NCBI GenBank assembly: GCA_947034895.1
Contig: OX344763.1
Span: 41,043,025 to 41,107,024, forward strand
DNA: 64,000 nucleotides
Direction of reading: 5' to 3'
From: Rhytidiadelphus loreus
Lineage: Eukaryota; Streptophyta; Bryopsida; Hypnales; Hylocomiaceae
Both the position numbers and the translations under genes were made by a program. Each line of letters opens with the position of its first letter. Positions within the stretch are counted from its first letter, which is position 1. Below are positions 35,240 to 46,421 of the stretch, piece after piece. The notes under the pieces were generated by a model, which saw only the letters and a program-made list of their open reading frames with translations, had not been told where the DNA came from and made no database searches.

Positions 35240-38200
35240 ATGGCCTCTATTCAAGCAGATGGTCATGAAATTCCAGTTGTTCTTCCTCTTGGAATAGAAG
35301 GATATGCTGTAGTGTCTTCACACCTTCTTCATGTCCGATTTGGTTTTATCCAATCCAGTATATATGTTGAAGAAGAGGTTATGTTTGATTCAGGTCAATT
35401 GAAGGAGTATGTCCACATGTTAAGGTTAGAAGTTGAAGACGGTCATGTCTGGCACCTTGGTCGTGGTCGATACAGAGCTTACAGATTGGCGTCTCTCATG
35501 ATGGGTGCCTCCATAGACATAGTACATCATCAGTCAAATCATTCTACTGTTAATATGCCTCCTGCTCGGCATGATGTTGAGAATTCTTTGGGACGAGAGC
35601 CCTTCACGATTACTAGTACACCACCTGATCATATTATGATGAAAAAAGAACTCCTTGATCCCATCATTGATATATCTAGTGAATCTGAGGGAGAGTCCCC
35701 TAGCCAGCCAAGTATGCAAGCAAGGCTTCCTAGTGAAGTACTTGAAGATGGCCTCAATACTACTTTGGGTACATACCGAACACCATCCAATAGTCTTTCG
35801 GCTTCAACTCACTCTCGCCCACCGATGTATCCGAATAGTACTGGAGCGTCTAGTATAGTTGGGTGCCTAAGGAATCTTGCATCAGTTCGGAGATCGAGGA
35901 ATGAAGTTGCTGTATTAGATTACAATTCACTTATCCACCACAAAGTGCAGTACCTTCCTGTTGCCTTTGATGGAGACGTAGTATTCGAATTGCCAGCACT
36001 TTGTGTCTCATCTTCGTCATGTAGCAAGGGAAATCTTCATGGTATGGATAAACGATACGATGGTCATGCTTGGTGTCGGACCATGACATCCAATATCCAC
36101 AATGACGATGGATTGAAGTTCAGGAAATCATCTTGTGCGGGACATCTGGTATGTACTAATTCTAACTGTTCATACTTCCATCGCTTTTCCAAGCGAAACG
36201 AGACAAAGTGGTGCGGATATATTGTTGCTCCATTCCAGGTTGGCTCTGATGCTCCAAGGGAATCAAGTCTTCTCTGCAAGATATGCAAATATACGCCGAG
36301 TTGTGTTAGTATATGTGACGCTAGAATATATTACGTGTTTAGCGATAATGCATTGATGACAAGAGCATGCATTCATTTAGGAAATCACATGCATCCTGTA
36401 GCTTCTGGAGTCTGTAGAGAGTCTTTAGATACTATTTCCGGTCTTATCGCAAGCGAGGTTGCCAAAACTCCTACTGCTACTAACTCAGCCATTGCACTCG
36501 CAGCTAGTAAGCAATTTCTAGACAGTCACTTGATACACAGTGGTGAAGGGCCTAAAGAGATGTTGCAAGGAAAATCGTTAGAAGATGTCATGGACAGGTT
36601 CCAAAGACTAAGTTCTCCTAACCATTAGAGGAGTTTTCGGGGTCGGGGAGGGCTGCGTGTTCCCCTGGCTACCAACAGCGGGGGAACAACAGTGGCAGCC
36701 GTTCCCTGGCCTGGGTGATGTGGATTGGAGACTGCCACGTCACCCACCAAAAAAAAGAAAAAAAAAAAAAAAACTGTTTTTTTTTGCATTTCAAACGTAA
36801 AAAAAAAATTTAATTTAAAAAAAAAAAAAAAAAAAATCTGACAGCGCCTGTTCACGTGATCTGCCAGCGGGACAAGGTTGGGGGAACAGGCCTGAAACGG
36901 CCCTCCCGAACCCCAAAACTCCTCTAATGATCCGTAATATCATTACTTCTTTCCGTAGTACTGGAAAGGGTGGAGTTATTGATAGTATTATGAATATGAA
37001 GCGCAATTTGAAGTTTGACTACATTCATGACAGTGTCTTCCCTGGACAAGGGAAAGATAAGGTGTACTTGTTTAAGATGTTGGTAGAAGGTCCTGGTAGT
37101 GGAGTAGACTTGGTGAAGCGCATGCAATCCGGCGGAGATTTAGAGAACGCATGGGTCATGTTTGACCACGTCAAACGGGTGAAGGATTGGACAACTATGG
37201 CTTGCCATGTCTATGATATGGGTTGTAGAAAAGTCATGACAATTGCTGTCTGTGACATGCAATCCGAAGATACTGAGGTGCAGAGCATTATGTGGAGGTC
37301 CTTAAACGAGGTCATGCGACGCAATGGAGTGCCAAATACAAACTTCAAGGGCTTTATGGCTGACAGTGCACAAGCAAATTGGAATGCTGTTCGCATTGTC
37401 TATGGTACAGGAGATTCTAAAATAGAGATGGTGAATCGTGAACGTACATGTCTCCTGCATTGGAGTACTTCCTTACACCGCCATACCCAGAAGCTCATTA
37501 AACCAAACATGCAACACCAACACAATCGTCTTTGCAAGCAGTACAAGGATTCAAAGACTATGGAGGAAGCGGAGACGCGGTACTTGGCGATCCGCTCTTG
37601 GTGGCTATCATCAGGAGCAACTTCAGAAGACGCTTTGAGGGAATTGGAGTTGTGGCTTGCATTCTGGCACTTCCGATATCGCCAATGGGGCGGGTTCATG
37701 CAAATGGTACTTCAAAAGATGTCCCTTTTCAATTGTTATATAAATTACTTATACACTCTTTACCATCTCATTATTTCATTTGTATATACAGAACCAATTC
37801 TTCGTCATTTTTATTTTTTGGGCACCTCAAATTATCATTTCTAATTTATTTGGAACTCTAGTCAGTATAGGGAGTGGAGCCATGGAAGATTGTCCCCTCG
37901 GCGCCGAGGGGACTCTTGACCTCCTCCTTTGGTGATCAAAATTCACGTGGTCTACCAGTATCTAGTTTTTTTAATTTTAAATGTCTACATGCAGGGCCTA
38001 ACTATACATGTGTTTTTCTTTCAAGGTTTGAGTCTCGAAGAAATAGCAGACTTGCCATCATGCAACTTATCGGAAACAGTTCACAACAAGTGGTTGCAGC
38101 AATCCAGTAATCGTGGTAATGATTTGTTTGCCGCGACTTGTGATGACTGCATCCGAGCCTTCATGCAAATGACGAATTATCGAGCATTCTTGAATGGTAC

Positions 38201-39431
38201 AACATCAAGGTCAAGGCCATCAAAAGAGGAATTGAAGTTAAGAGGCGCTAGACGAAGCGGCGACCCAAAGAAGATTGCGGAGGCTTTGAATGACTTGCCT
38301 GGCCCAAGTGATGTTGGAACACGTATTCCACATTTAGAAGGCGAAGAAGTGTTTGGTAGTAGCAAACGTAAACTCGACCTACCTATCGGGTCAGATGGTG
38401 ACTCTCATCGTTCGGACAAGGTCAACTTCTCTCAACCACGAGTGCAAATTCGATCAACATGTACACCCATAATGGCTTCCAATGAAGTAGCCCCTGTCAT
38501 TCACTTGCCACATGTACCGCATGTCTCAACTGCAATGGAGAGTGACTGTGATACTACACAATGGCACATTGCAAGATTGTCTCATAAATCAAGCTGTAAA
38601 TGTCACGCCCAACAGAGAGGGACAAACATTCGTTGCACTGCCAGAATTGCAAAGGGATCTAAAGGTACTCCAGCTCCAACGTATCGTGGGCGCAAGAAAC
38701 AATATGGTGGAAACAAGGAGATCATGACGGACTTCTGGTTTTGTCCAAATGACATTGAACGATGCGTAAGAGGCTCTAGGCGTCCTTGGGTTATTGATTG
38801 GCCCCAAGTACCAGACGTATGGCCAATGCTTAGTCACACCAGTTTGACTCGGCAAGAAACCCTGCTACTACAAGAGGCCGGTTTTCAACTCCAAGAACGG
38901 CCACCTATGTCACCTCGACGGTTGTTTACAATGTCAAATGTGTTCAAGGCGCCCTTTTACAATGAAGGTAGTCCGGTGAATGCGGACACATATCCAACAA
39001 CTCGAAGGAGCAAGGCCATTCGCCGTAATGCAAATGCTCCAACTACAGAGCATCGCAATAAATGGGAGAGTGCCGGTAATGTAAAAGGATTGATTTTGGG
39101 GGTTACCATGCTCCCTTTACCCGGACTTGGAGCCATTATCACTCTTCAATCTGGAACGGAGCCCACACAGAAGACTTATCGAATCACACTTGGCATGTAT
39201 TCTGAGTGCACTTGTCCTGATTTTGTAGATATGGCCGTCTCTGCAATTGGTGGTCGGCATCAGTATGTGAGTTGCAAACATCTTTACTACATATTCCGTT
39301 ATTTCTGCAAGATGAATCCACTAGTCGACAAGTTCATACACTCTCCAAGCTTTAGCTTCAATGAAGTGAAGTTGCTTCTCATTAGGGCGGGTATCATCAA
39401 GGATTCAAGTGACAGTCGTCAACAAGCCTAG
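35240..39431 (+). pseudogene. MULE-like transposase with SWIM zinc finger, copy B (disrupted only by a MITE-like insertion)
   Basis: Starts MASIQADGHEIP at 35240. Coding blocks are 35240-36622 (461 codons), 36930-37706 (259) and 37995-39431 (479 with stop). An intron with a GT donor at 37707 separates the last two; removing the 307-bp insertion at 36623 restores one frame. The N-terminal part has two Cys/His clusters (CAGHLVCTNSNCSYFH; CKICKYTPSC, then CIHLGNHMHP). The core has MFDHVKRVKDW, VMTIAVCDMQSED, GFMADSAQANWNAV and ELELWLAFWHFRYRQW, provisionally the DDE/RNase-H-like domain. The SWIM finger is CTCPDF ... CKHLYYIF near 39200-39290. No stops or frameshifts were found elsewhere, so this is the best-preserved gene of the family here. 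The acceptor at 37995 is less certain. Confidence 0.87.
36623..36929. mobile_element. 307-bp MITE-like insertion in the copy B transposase
   Basis: Ends are inverted: CATTAGAGGAGTTTTCGGGG on the left, and on the right the reverse of CATTAGAGGAGTTTTGGGGT. The interior is GC-rich near the ends and holds long A and T runs (36745-36837). Excising exactly these bases joins AGT TCT CCT AAC to ATC CGT AAT, which aligns with the uninterrupted copy A frame. No clear target duplication is seen, so its superfamily is open. Confidence 0.85.
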
Positions 39432-39864
39432 GAGACCAATAGTACTTCAATGATTGGTATTTCAAATTTAGAAATTCTACACTCACGTCTACAGATATAG
39501 CTTCAGCATGATTACTTTCTTTCTGGGTGAATACTATAATTTGGAAATGTACTCAATACAGACTATTCAGAATATCAATTCTGGTTTTAATATACTCTTA
39601 TGTCTCGTCTTTTTTATGTATACCCTAATGTTTAAATTCATACCGATAATAATCAATTCTACAAAGATTCACCCTAAACCACGATTAAAAGTCATTAGTA
39701 ATATGTCTGTAGCAATCGCTACACCTAAATAGTTCCACGGTTATAGGTCCTCAATAATAGGCACCCTAAACCTTCAAAGTAGTCATTGACCACAAAGTTC
39801 TGAAAATATTGTCTATTTGGAGCCTGAAATTGTTTTTTCTTCATATTTTTCTAATTCTGAATTC
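39432..39864. other. Right non-coding arm of copy B
   Basis: AT-rich sequence between the transposase stop and the right terminal repeat. Nothing gene-like is seen. Confidence 0.5.
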
Positions 39865-39932
39865 ACCGCTCACATAATCCCCGCTCACCGCTCTTGGGCT
39901 CGTGCTCACAGGCTCACAATCTAGCACCGCTG
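39865..39932 (-). repeat. Right terminal inverted repeat of copy B
   Basis: Read inward on the minus strand: CAGCGGTGCTAGATTGTGAG, then CCTGTGAGC, GAGCCCAAGAGC, GGTGAGCGGGG and TGTGAGCGG. It mirrors the left end and has the same GTGAGC hexamer clustering. Confidence 0.85.
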
Positions 39933-39942
39933 AGCTAGCTGC
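39933..39942. repeat. Right target-site duplication of copy B (AGCTAGCTGC)
   Basis: Exact copy of 26475-26484, directly outside the right terminus. Together they define the insertion site within relic C. Confidence 0.88.
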
Positions 39943-39968
39943 TCCAAGCTCCCACGCTAGCGTTGTTG
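39943..39968 (-). repeat. Outermost right terminus of relic C
   Basis: Read inward on the minus strand it starts CAACAACGCTAGCGTGGGAG, matching copy A's right end at 16 of 21 positions. It was cut off from the rest of relic C (up to 26474) by the insertion of copy B. Confidence 0.6.
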
Positions 39969-40413
39969 GATTTAAATATTCCAAAAAGATAATCATTTAT
40001 TGTAGTTCAAATTCTATATTTAAAAGTAAAATGTGTTTGAGCTGAAATTGACAAAATATAGAAAAACATAAATGGCTTATGTTGACAAGAATATTTCATG
40101 TTTTTCTTCAATGTATGTTTCCAAGCATCTTGGTGTACATTTTCAACATACTACCATATTGCTCTTGAAATGATATTATGAGACTTTGTCTTTTTTACAA
40201 ATAATTGTCCTAAAATGCTTAAAAAACAATCATCATTAGAGCAATCAGTAAAAGAAATACAAATGTTAATTCACTTAATCTCATTGTGAATGTTTTTTCC
40301 AATAGACATATGTGAGCATGTTACTAAAAATAATCACAAATATAGAAATCCCTCTTTAAAATATGATATTTGAAATGGAAATAAAAAAATATTTTGGTGT
40401 CATCTTTGTAGAC

Positions 40414-40665
40414 TACACTAAATAGTGAAATTAGGTTGCCTTAACAATTAGGTTGCCTTATTTCAAGAAAATCACTTTACAAGCCAACTAATTAACAAAT
40501 ATGTTTATTATTTTTTCTATTTGTACATAGAGATTCATAAGTCCCACATGCATAAATTTTTAATTCAAAAAAGTAGTAAATTCTTGTAAAGAAACAATGT
40601 ATATTTATATAGTGTAGAATGTCGAGAAATTAGTGTGGGGCAACCTAATTTCACTATTTAGTGTA
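40414..40665. mobile_element. 252-bp MITE-like element with perfect 27-bp inverted ends
   Basis: TACACTAAATAGTGAAATTA and the following seven bases at 40414-40440 reappear perfectly inverted at 40639-40665. Inside the outer TA, the ends read CACTA...TAGTG. There is no coding capacity. It fits a TA-flanked MITE or a small CACTA-derived element. Confidence 0.8.
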
Positions 40666-40929
40666 CATTAGTACAAAATTATATATGGGGGCTACAATCT
40701 ACGAAATTGAGTTCAAATAATTATGATTGAATTAATAATCTTAAACTAAAAGTGAAAATTAGTGCATGTGTAAAACAATTTAACATGCATCTTTAGCAAA
40801 GGATGTATTTGATAAAAGAAAGAACAATACTTTTTTGTTAATTTTGACATGAAATAAAAAAGAATCGATTGGCTAATGGTATATTATAGCAATCATCTTA
40901 CAAACTTACACCCTATAAAATCACACACG

Positions 40930-40931
<2 letters not shown>

Positions 40932-40998
<67 letters not shown>
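40932..40998. repeat. (AT)n microsatellite
   Basis: Uninterrupted alternating A and T for about 67 bp after ACACACGCAC. Confidence 0.95.
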
Positions 40999-41001
<3 letters not shown>

Positions 41002-42244
41002 AAATTTAATAAATATTAAACTTGAAAATGAGTTTCATATGATAATATTATTAATTAAAGAGGGTTAGATTTGTTCTAGTTACAATTTAAGAATACTAAT
41101 AATTTTCACTTCATACTAGCATATGATAATGAAATCATTCTAATATTTTTAATAGAGATGAAACCATTCAATTAGAATATTAATTATTTTCTTTAAATCC
41201 ATTTTTAGTGTTTGATTTTGAATTTTTCTTAAAACCACATTTTTAAAGTTTTAAATGAATAATCCTTTAAAAGTATGGGAGCTCAATAGATGTATATTTA
41301 CATGTATACTAAAAAATTCCAACAAAATTTTAAAAATTTTAAACCATATAAAACTGCACAAAATTAGCTTCAAAGTAACAACTGGCTTTTTCAATAATGA
41401 AGTTTAATAATTATTTCTATATTTTTCATATGTTACTTTATATGATATTAAAATTAATATTTTATGTTTCATATAGAACACATACTATATCAACGTATCA
41501 TATTTTCTTTCTCAATCACAATCACTTGAAAATATTAGTCATTATGCAATAATGAATACACAAAGTTAATAATGCACTAATATTTTAAGTGCAAAGACTT
41601 TTTGAAATTAAAAATAGTAATATTTGGATTTAATTTTAGAAATTAAGTACACCAATGTGTTCTAATTCTCATGCGTTTCCAAGTATGCAATTTTTTAATG
41701 AGAATTACCCAAATTGATGCAAACTATTCATTATTTTAAAAGTAGCCATCGATAAGGTTTGCATTCAATAACTAAAAAATTAATTGATTTGAAACTTTGA
41801 AACAAAAAATTGATCTTCAAAGTCAATATATTGATTTAGAATAATTGGAATATTTTGTCTTTTACTATAATTTATTGCAAAACATACATTGAGTAAGAAA
41901 TCATGTATCTACATTAAATGTTGAAAAATATGTTGAAAAATTGGATGGTCAAAATTCAAACTTGGCTAATCTGAATTAGTTATAAATTATAAATAAATAA
42001 ATATAAATATAATAAAGATTTGCAAAAATACTTCAAGAACTTGTATATGGAAAAAAAATCAAGTTAAATTTGCAAAGCTACAAAAAGATTGGATTTTGTT
42101 AATTCATTTGTCATTTTAATGATTTGATTTTCAAAAATTAATATTTTTTTTCCATAGAAATAATTAATTTCAAGCATTTGATTTATCTTACAATGAACAA
42201 ACAATTTATATATATTAATGCCATGATCTTTTTTTAAATTCAAA

Positions 42245-45200
42245 TTAAGACCATAGTTCTCGTTGTGAGAGTGGCATTAAGTTTGTAGAAGGTAATGAAT
42301 ATAAGCTTGGTTGATTCCAAGAACTTCCTAATGATGAAACATGTGGGTTTTCAAATGTTGAATGTCTAAAACTTGATGTAGGAGAAGAAGGTACAATATT
42401 GTTCCAACTTGTAGTGTAATCTTGAATTTTGGTTGTAGATTCATGATTTATGTCATTTCTATAAGAACCTAAAAGATCATTGCCTTGTGACAAATGCCTC
42501 CATGAATCTTCATGCATACTTTTGGATAAACTAGGAATGTTTGAGCTAATTAACGAACTTTGGGGGAAGTCATTGATTCCATAATCTCTTCTTGTATTTC
42601 CATCCAAACGATCAAAAGAATGTAGAGAATTCATGCCAAATCTTTGATTTGCATAACTACTTTCCACATCAAAGCAATTGAACTCTTTAGGTGAATTGCA
42701 AACTCCAAGAATATCATAATTGTTTCTTTGCATAAATGTCATTTCTTGAGGATTTGAATAATCTATTTTATGTCTTGGTGAATGAAGATCCACATAAGTA
42801 TCTCTAGTAAGATCTGAATAATCACTACTATATGTTTGTGAAGGCATTGAAAAATCTCGATTTCCATAATTTCCATGTAAAATTGGAAATTTTATATTAT
42901 CTTTTTCAAACGATTCATTTCCTAAATCAATGGGTAACTTTGTTGAACGACTATCTTCAACCCTTCCAAGACATGATGTATTTGTTTGAGCTGTAAACCA
43001 TTTGGGATATGCAAGTCTTTTTGATTCGTCTTCTAGACATTGACCCCTTGATATACCAACTTCTCTAGATTTTTCTGGTGATCTTTTCATATCAAGATCA
43101 TAATGTCTTAGGTTGTACTTATTATAGGCCTCTAATCTTTGTTCTTCTACCATATCCCGCAAAGTTGTCACTTGCCTTGATCGGGGGCTTAAATCTTGTG
43201 GCAATCTAAATCGTCTAACTTCAAGATCCAAATCTTGTAAACCATTGAGTTGTCTTGATTTAGGACTTAATTCTCTTGAGTACATGAATTGCCTTGATTC
43301 AGGGCTCATTTCTCGACCATTATAATGTCTCTTAGAATCTTCATATCTTGAATTATTCCTCTCAGTTACTTCCATTGCTATCTCAAAGTCTTGGATTTTA
43401 GACCTATCTCTTTTTTCAACATTATGCCTTCCATGATGTATTTTGTTTATACAATCTTGTTCAAATTCTTGCCTTCCATGATGTATTTTGTTTACACATT
43501 CTTGTTCAATTTCTTGCCTTTTATGACGTATTCTATTTGCGTGCCTTTGTTCAATATCTTGCCTTCCATAATGCAATCTATTGTGTCTTTCTTGTTCAAA
43601 ATCTTTCTTTTCGTGATGAGTTCTATTTATTCGTTCTTGTTTAACATCTTCCCTTCCAAAATGCATTCTACTTGCGTGGTCTCTTTCAACATTTTCTCGA
43701 TCCATATTGGATTTATTACAATGAAATATCTTTGCATCGCGCCTTGGTATTCTTTCACGATGTAAAATGTCTTTAGAAGAATCAAAGGCATTATTCCGTA
43801 TCTGTTTTTCATTTCTTGAATTTGGTCTTCTTAATTCTCTATTGCTAAAATTTATATTTTCATCTAGCCTTTTTGTCTTAGAATTCAAAGAATCTCCATG
43901 ATCAAATATCATGCTAGGAGATCTTGCTCTTTTTAATCTATTTGTGCTACTTTGTTTGTAAACAATATGTTCAGACTTTATTCCATTAGTGTAATCATTT
44001 CCTTCACCAATATAATTTGTTTCTTTGCTAAAACTTGTAGGATTTTTATTCTTATCTTTAGACAATTCATGTTGTATAGATGTGCTTTCTTTGGTTCTTT
44101 TTTCATCAATGGATTGTTTTGATGATTTTTCTCTCTCAAGTGTTTCATTCCTAGAAGGTCTTTCAGAGAATTCATTTACATTTGAATGATCTCTAGAACC
44201 ACCTTGATGTTTGTTTTTTGTAGTACTTTGTCTTTCAACTTTAATTGATTTTTCACCATTAATATCATTTATAGTTGCTTTTGCACTAATTTCTTGTGAA
44301 CTACACAACAAATTTTCTCACTCAGTAATTATGGTTTAGTTGCAATCAATAAAAAATTTGAAATTGTTTCATTGTTGTAAACATTTTAAAAATATAAACC
44401 AATTCTAGATGGTTATTAAAGATTTGAAGTACCTTGAACGCGGCTTCTTCAACAATTTTCGTCGCCTTGAATTTGACTTTGATTTCATCTCATCTTCAAT
44501 AAAAATGTCATGAGATTTCAAAGGTGTCTGCAACGGGTCTTCTATTAAAATGGGTTGTAGTGATTCTATAGATGTTTGTAGAGCTTCTTCAAGAGAACAA
44601 TCACTTTTTTCTTTTGTAACATCTTGGCTATTTTCATCATTTTTATGACTTTCAAGACTATTTGTATTTGTTTTGTCAACAGTTGATGGTTTCTGAGTTA
44701 TTTTTTTTAAAAACAAACACATTCATATCAAAAGAATTAATGAAACTATATATAAAGCCAAAAGTCCAAATATTATATTAATATGGAATATATTGAATAT
44801 AAAATTAAAAACTTCACAATATATGTTATTTAAAACAAAAATTAATAGTTTTTTCTTCCTATGAACATGTTTATCATTACATGACATTCATCAAAGTTTC
44901 GTTTTTTCTACTATAGTAACAAGAAAAGAGAGATCACTCCAACCATCTTTTGTATGATTGGCATAATTTAACTCTTAAAGCTCCTTTAAATCCAAAATGT
45001 TTTTTTGATGGAGGCATCCAAAGTGAAGTATTAGATTTTTTTTAACTCTCATTGTTTTTTGAGATTGGAAAATAAAACAATCTTCTAAGGAATCTAATTT
45101 CTACTAAGATCCAATGGTTGATTAAAAATTATTATTTTTTTGTTTTGACTTCCAATTTGGGTAGGTGGAATAGAGTATTATTTTGACTTGAAAATTTGCA

Positions 45201-46388
45201 TATTCTTCATAGCTTGAGGTTGTGCTCAAATTTGAAGTCTTTAGATCTTTTTGCAAAGTAGAATTTGAGTTATGGGTCTCAAACGGGGTCTTGAAAGCTT
45301 GACAAGCTACATTGTCAAAAGCTCGAGCAACCTTGAATAAAAAACTAAATTGTTTTTTACTCAGTCATATCTCACACATACATTATTCTTAGGCCCCAAG
45401 CTTTTTGGCCAAGATACTTGTCTTAGTTAAGAATGCAAGCCTACGGTTATAAATTCTAAAAAGTAAATAAATTTTGATTTATAGTCTTATTTTTAAAAGT
45501 TTCTTCTTGGCAATTTAGAGAATATTTTCTAATTTTTGACTCTAGAATTGTAGGTATTCAAGGCTAATTCATTTTGGGTCCCATGATGTCTCTTGAGGAC
45601 ATGATCGAGTGATTCCAAAATGGTAATAAGAGACGACATTAATCTTCATTTGATTAATATTATTTACATGCATTCAATGATAAAAGTTTCCTATAATAAC
45701 TATTAATTTTAATTATTTTTTTGCATATAAATTTGTAATTACTTTTTGCATTTTAAATATATTTTGAATTTAAACACAATTGATATTCTTACCAAACTAT
45801 TAATTTTGTCCCAATCAACTTTGCTTTTGTAAAATAAATTGAATTGTTGTGATTCCTTGTTTGAATTTAGATCACTTATATGACCTTGTTGTTGTGCAAT
45901 TTCTAAGTGGTCCACAACCCAATCTTTTCTACTCCAAAGATATAATGGTGGTGTATTTTTATTCCAATCTTCTCCAATAGTGAAATGTGTGGTTCCATTA
46001 GCATCTTTAACATCTTTGGATATCGAACCGGGTAAATAGAAAGCCTGCATATATATAGCTTAGTTATAATTAATGTTATCTTATCATTTTTAATCACATT
46101 TGAACATCTTATACACATTAAGCTTTCAGATTTTTTTAAATTAAATACAAAATTGATGTTTTATGATATATATTTCAACACCACAATTTTTTAAAGAAAA
46201 ACATGAAATTTATGAATAAAAAATAATTGCATATACATATTTAAATTAGAAATAAAATTTAGGTAATATAAACTTTAAAATTATATATTGCTTAGACATT
46301 AAAAAAATTACTTGAATTTTAATGAATCCGGAAAATAAACTAAATATATTATCATCAATATATTATACATACATACATACATATATTT

Positions 46389-46421
<33 letters not shown>

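Larger units (their letters stand above)
26485..39932 (+). mobile_element. Copy B: complete 13,448-bp MULE-like element carrying a ParB-methyltransferase gene
   Basis: Terminal inverted repeats start CAGGGTTGCTATTTTGTGAG (left) and CAGCGGTGCTAGATTGTGAG (right, reversed) and match at 25 of the first 29 positions. Perfect 10-bp direct repeats flank them. Inside are two divergent genes: the methyltransferase gene (33123-27594, minus) and the SWIM-type transposase (35240-39431, plus), separated by a 2.1-kb spacer. The element sits inside relic C's right terminus. Both genes are damaged: six nonsense codons in the methyltransferase and a MITE-like insertion in the transposase. It may still be mobilisable in trans because its ends look intact. 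Confidence 0.88.
39969..42244. other. AT-rich intergenic region
   Basis: Between the transposon cluster and the EDM2-like gene. It contains one MITE-like inverted repeat (40414-40665) and a long AT microsatellite (40932-40998). No gene recognised. Confidence 0.55.
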
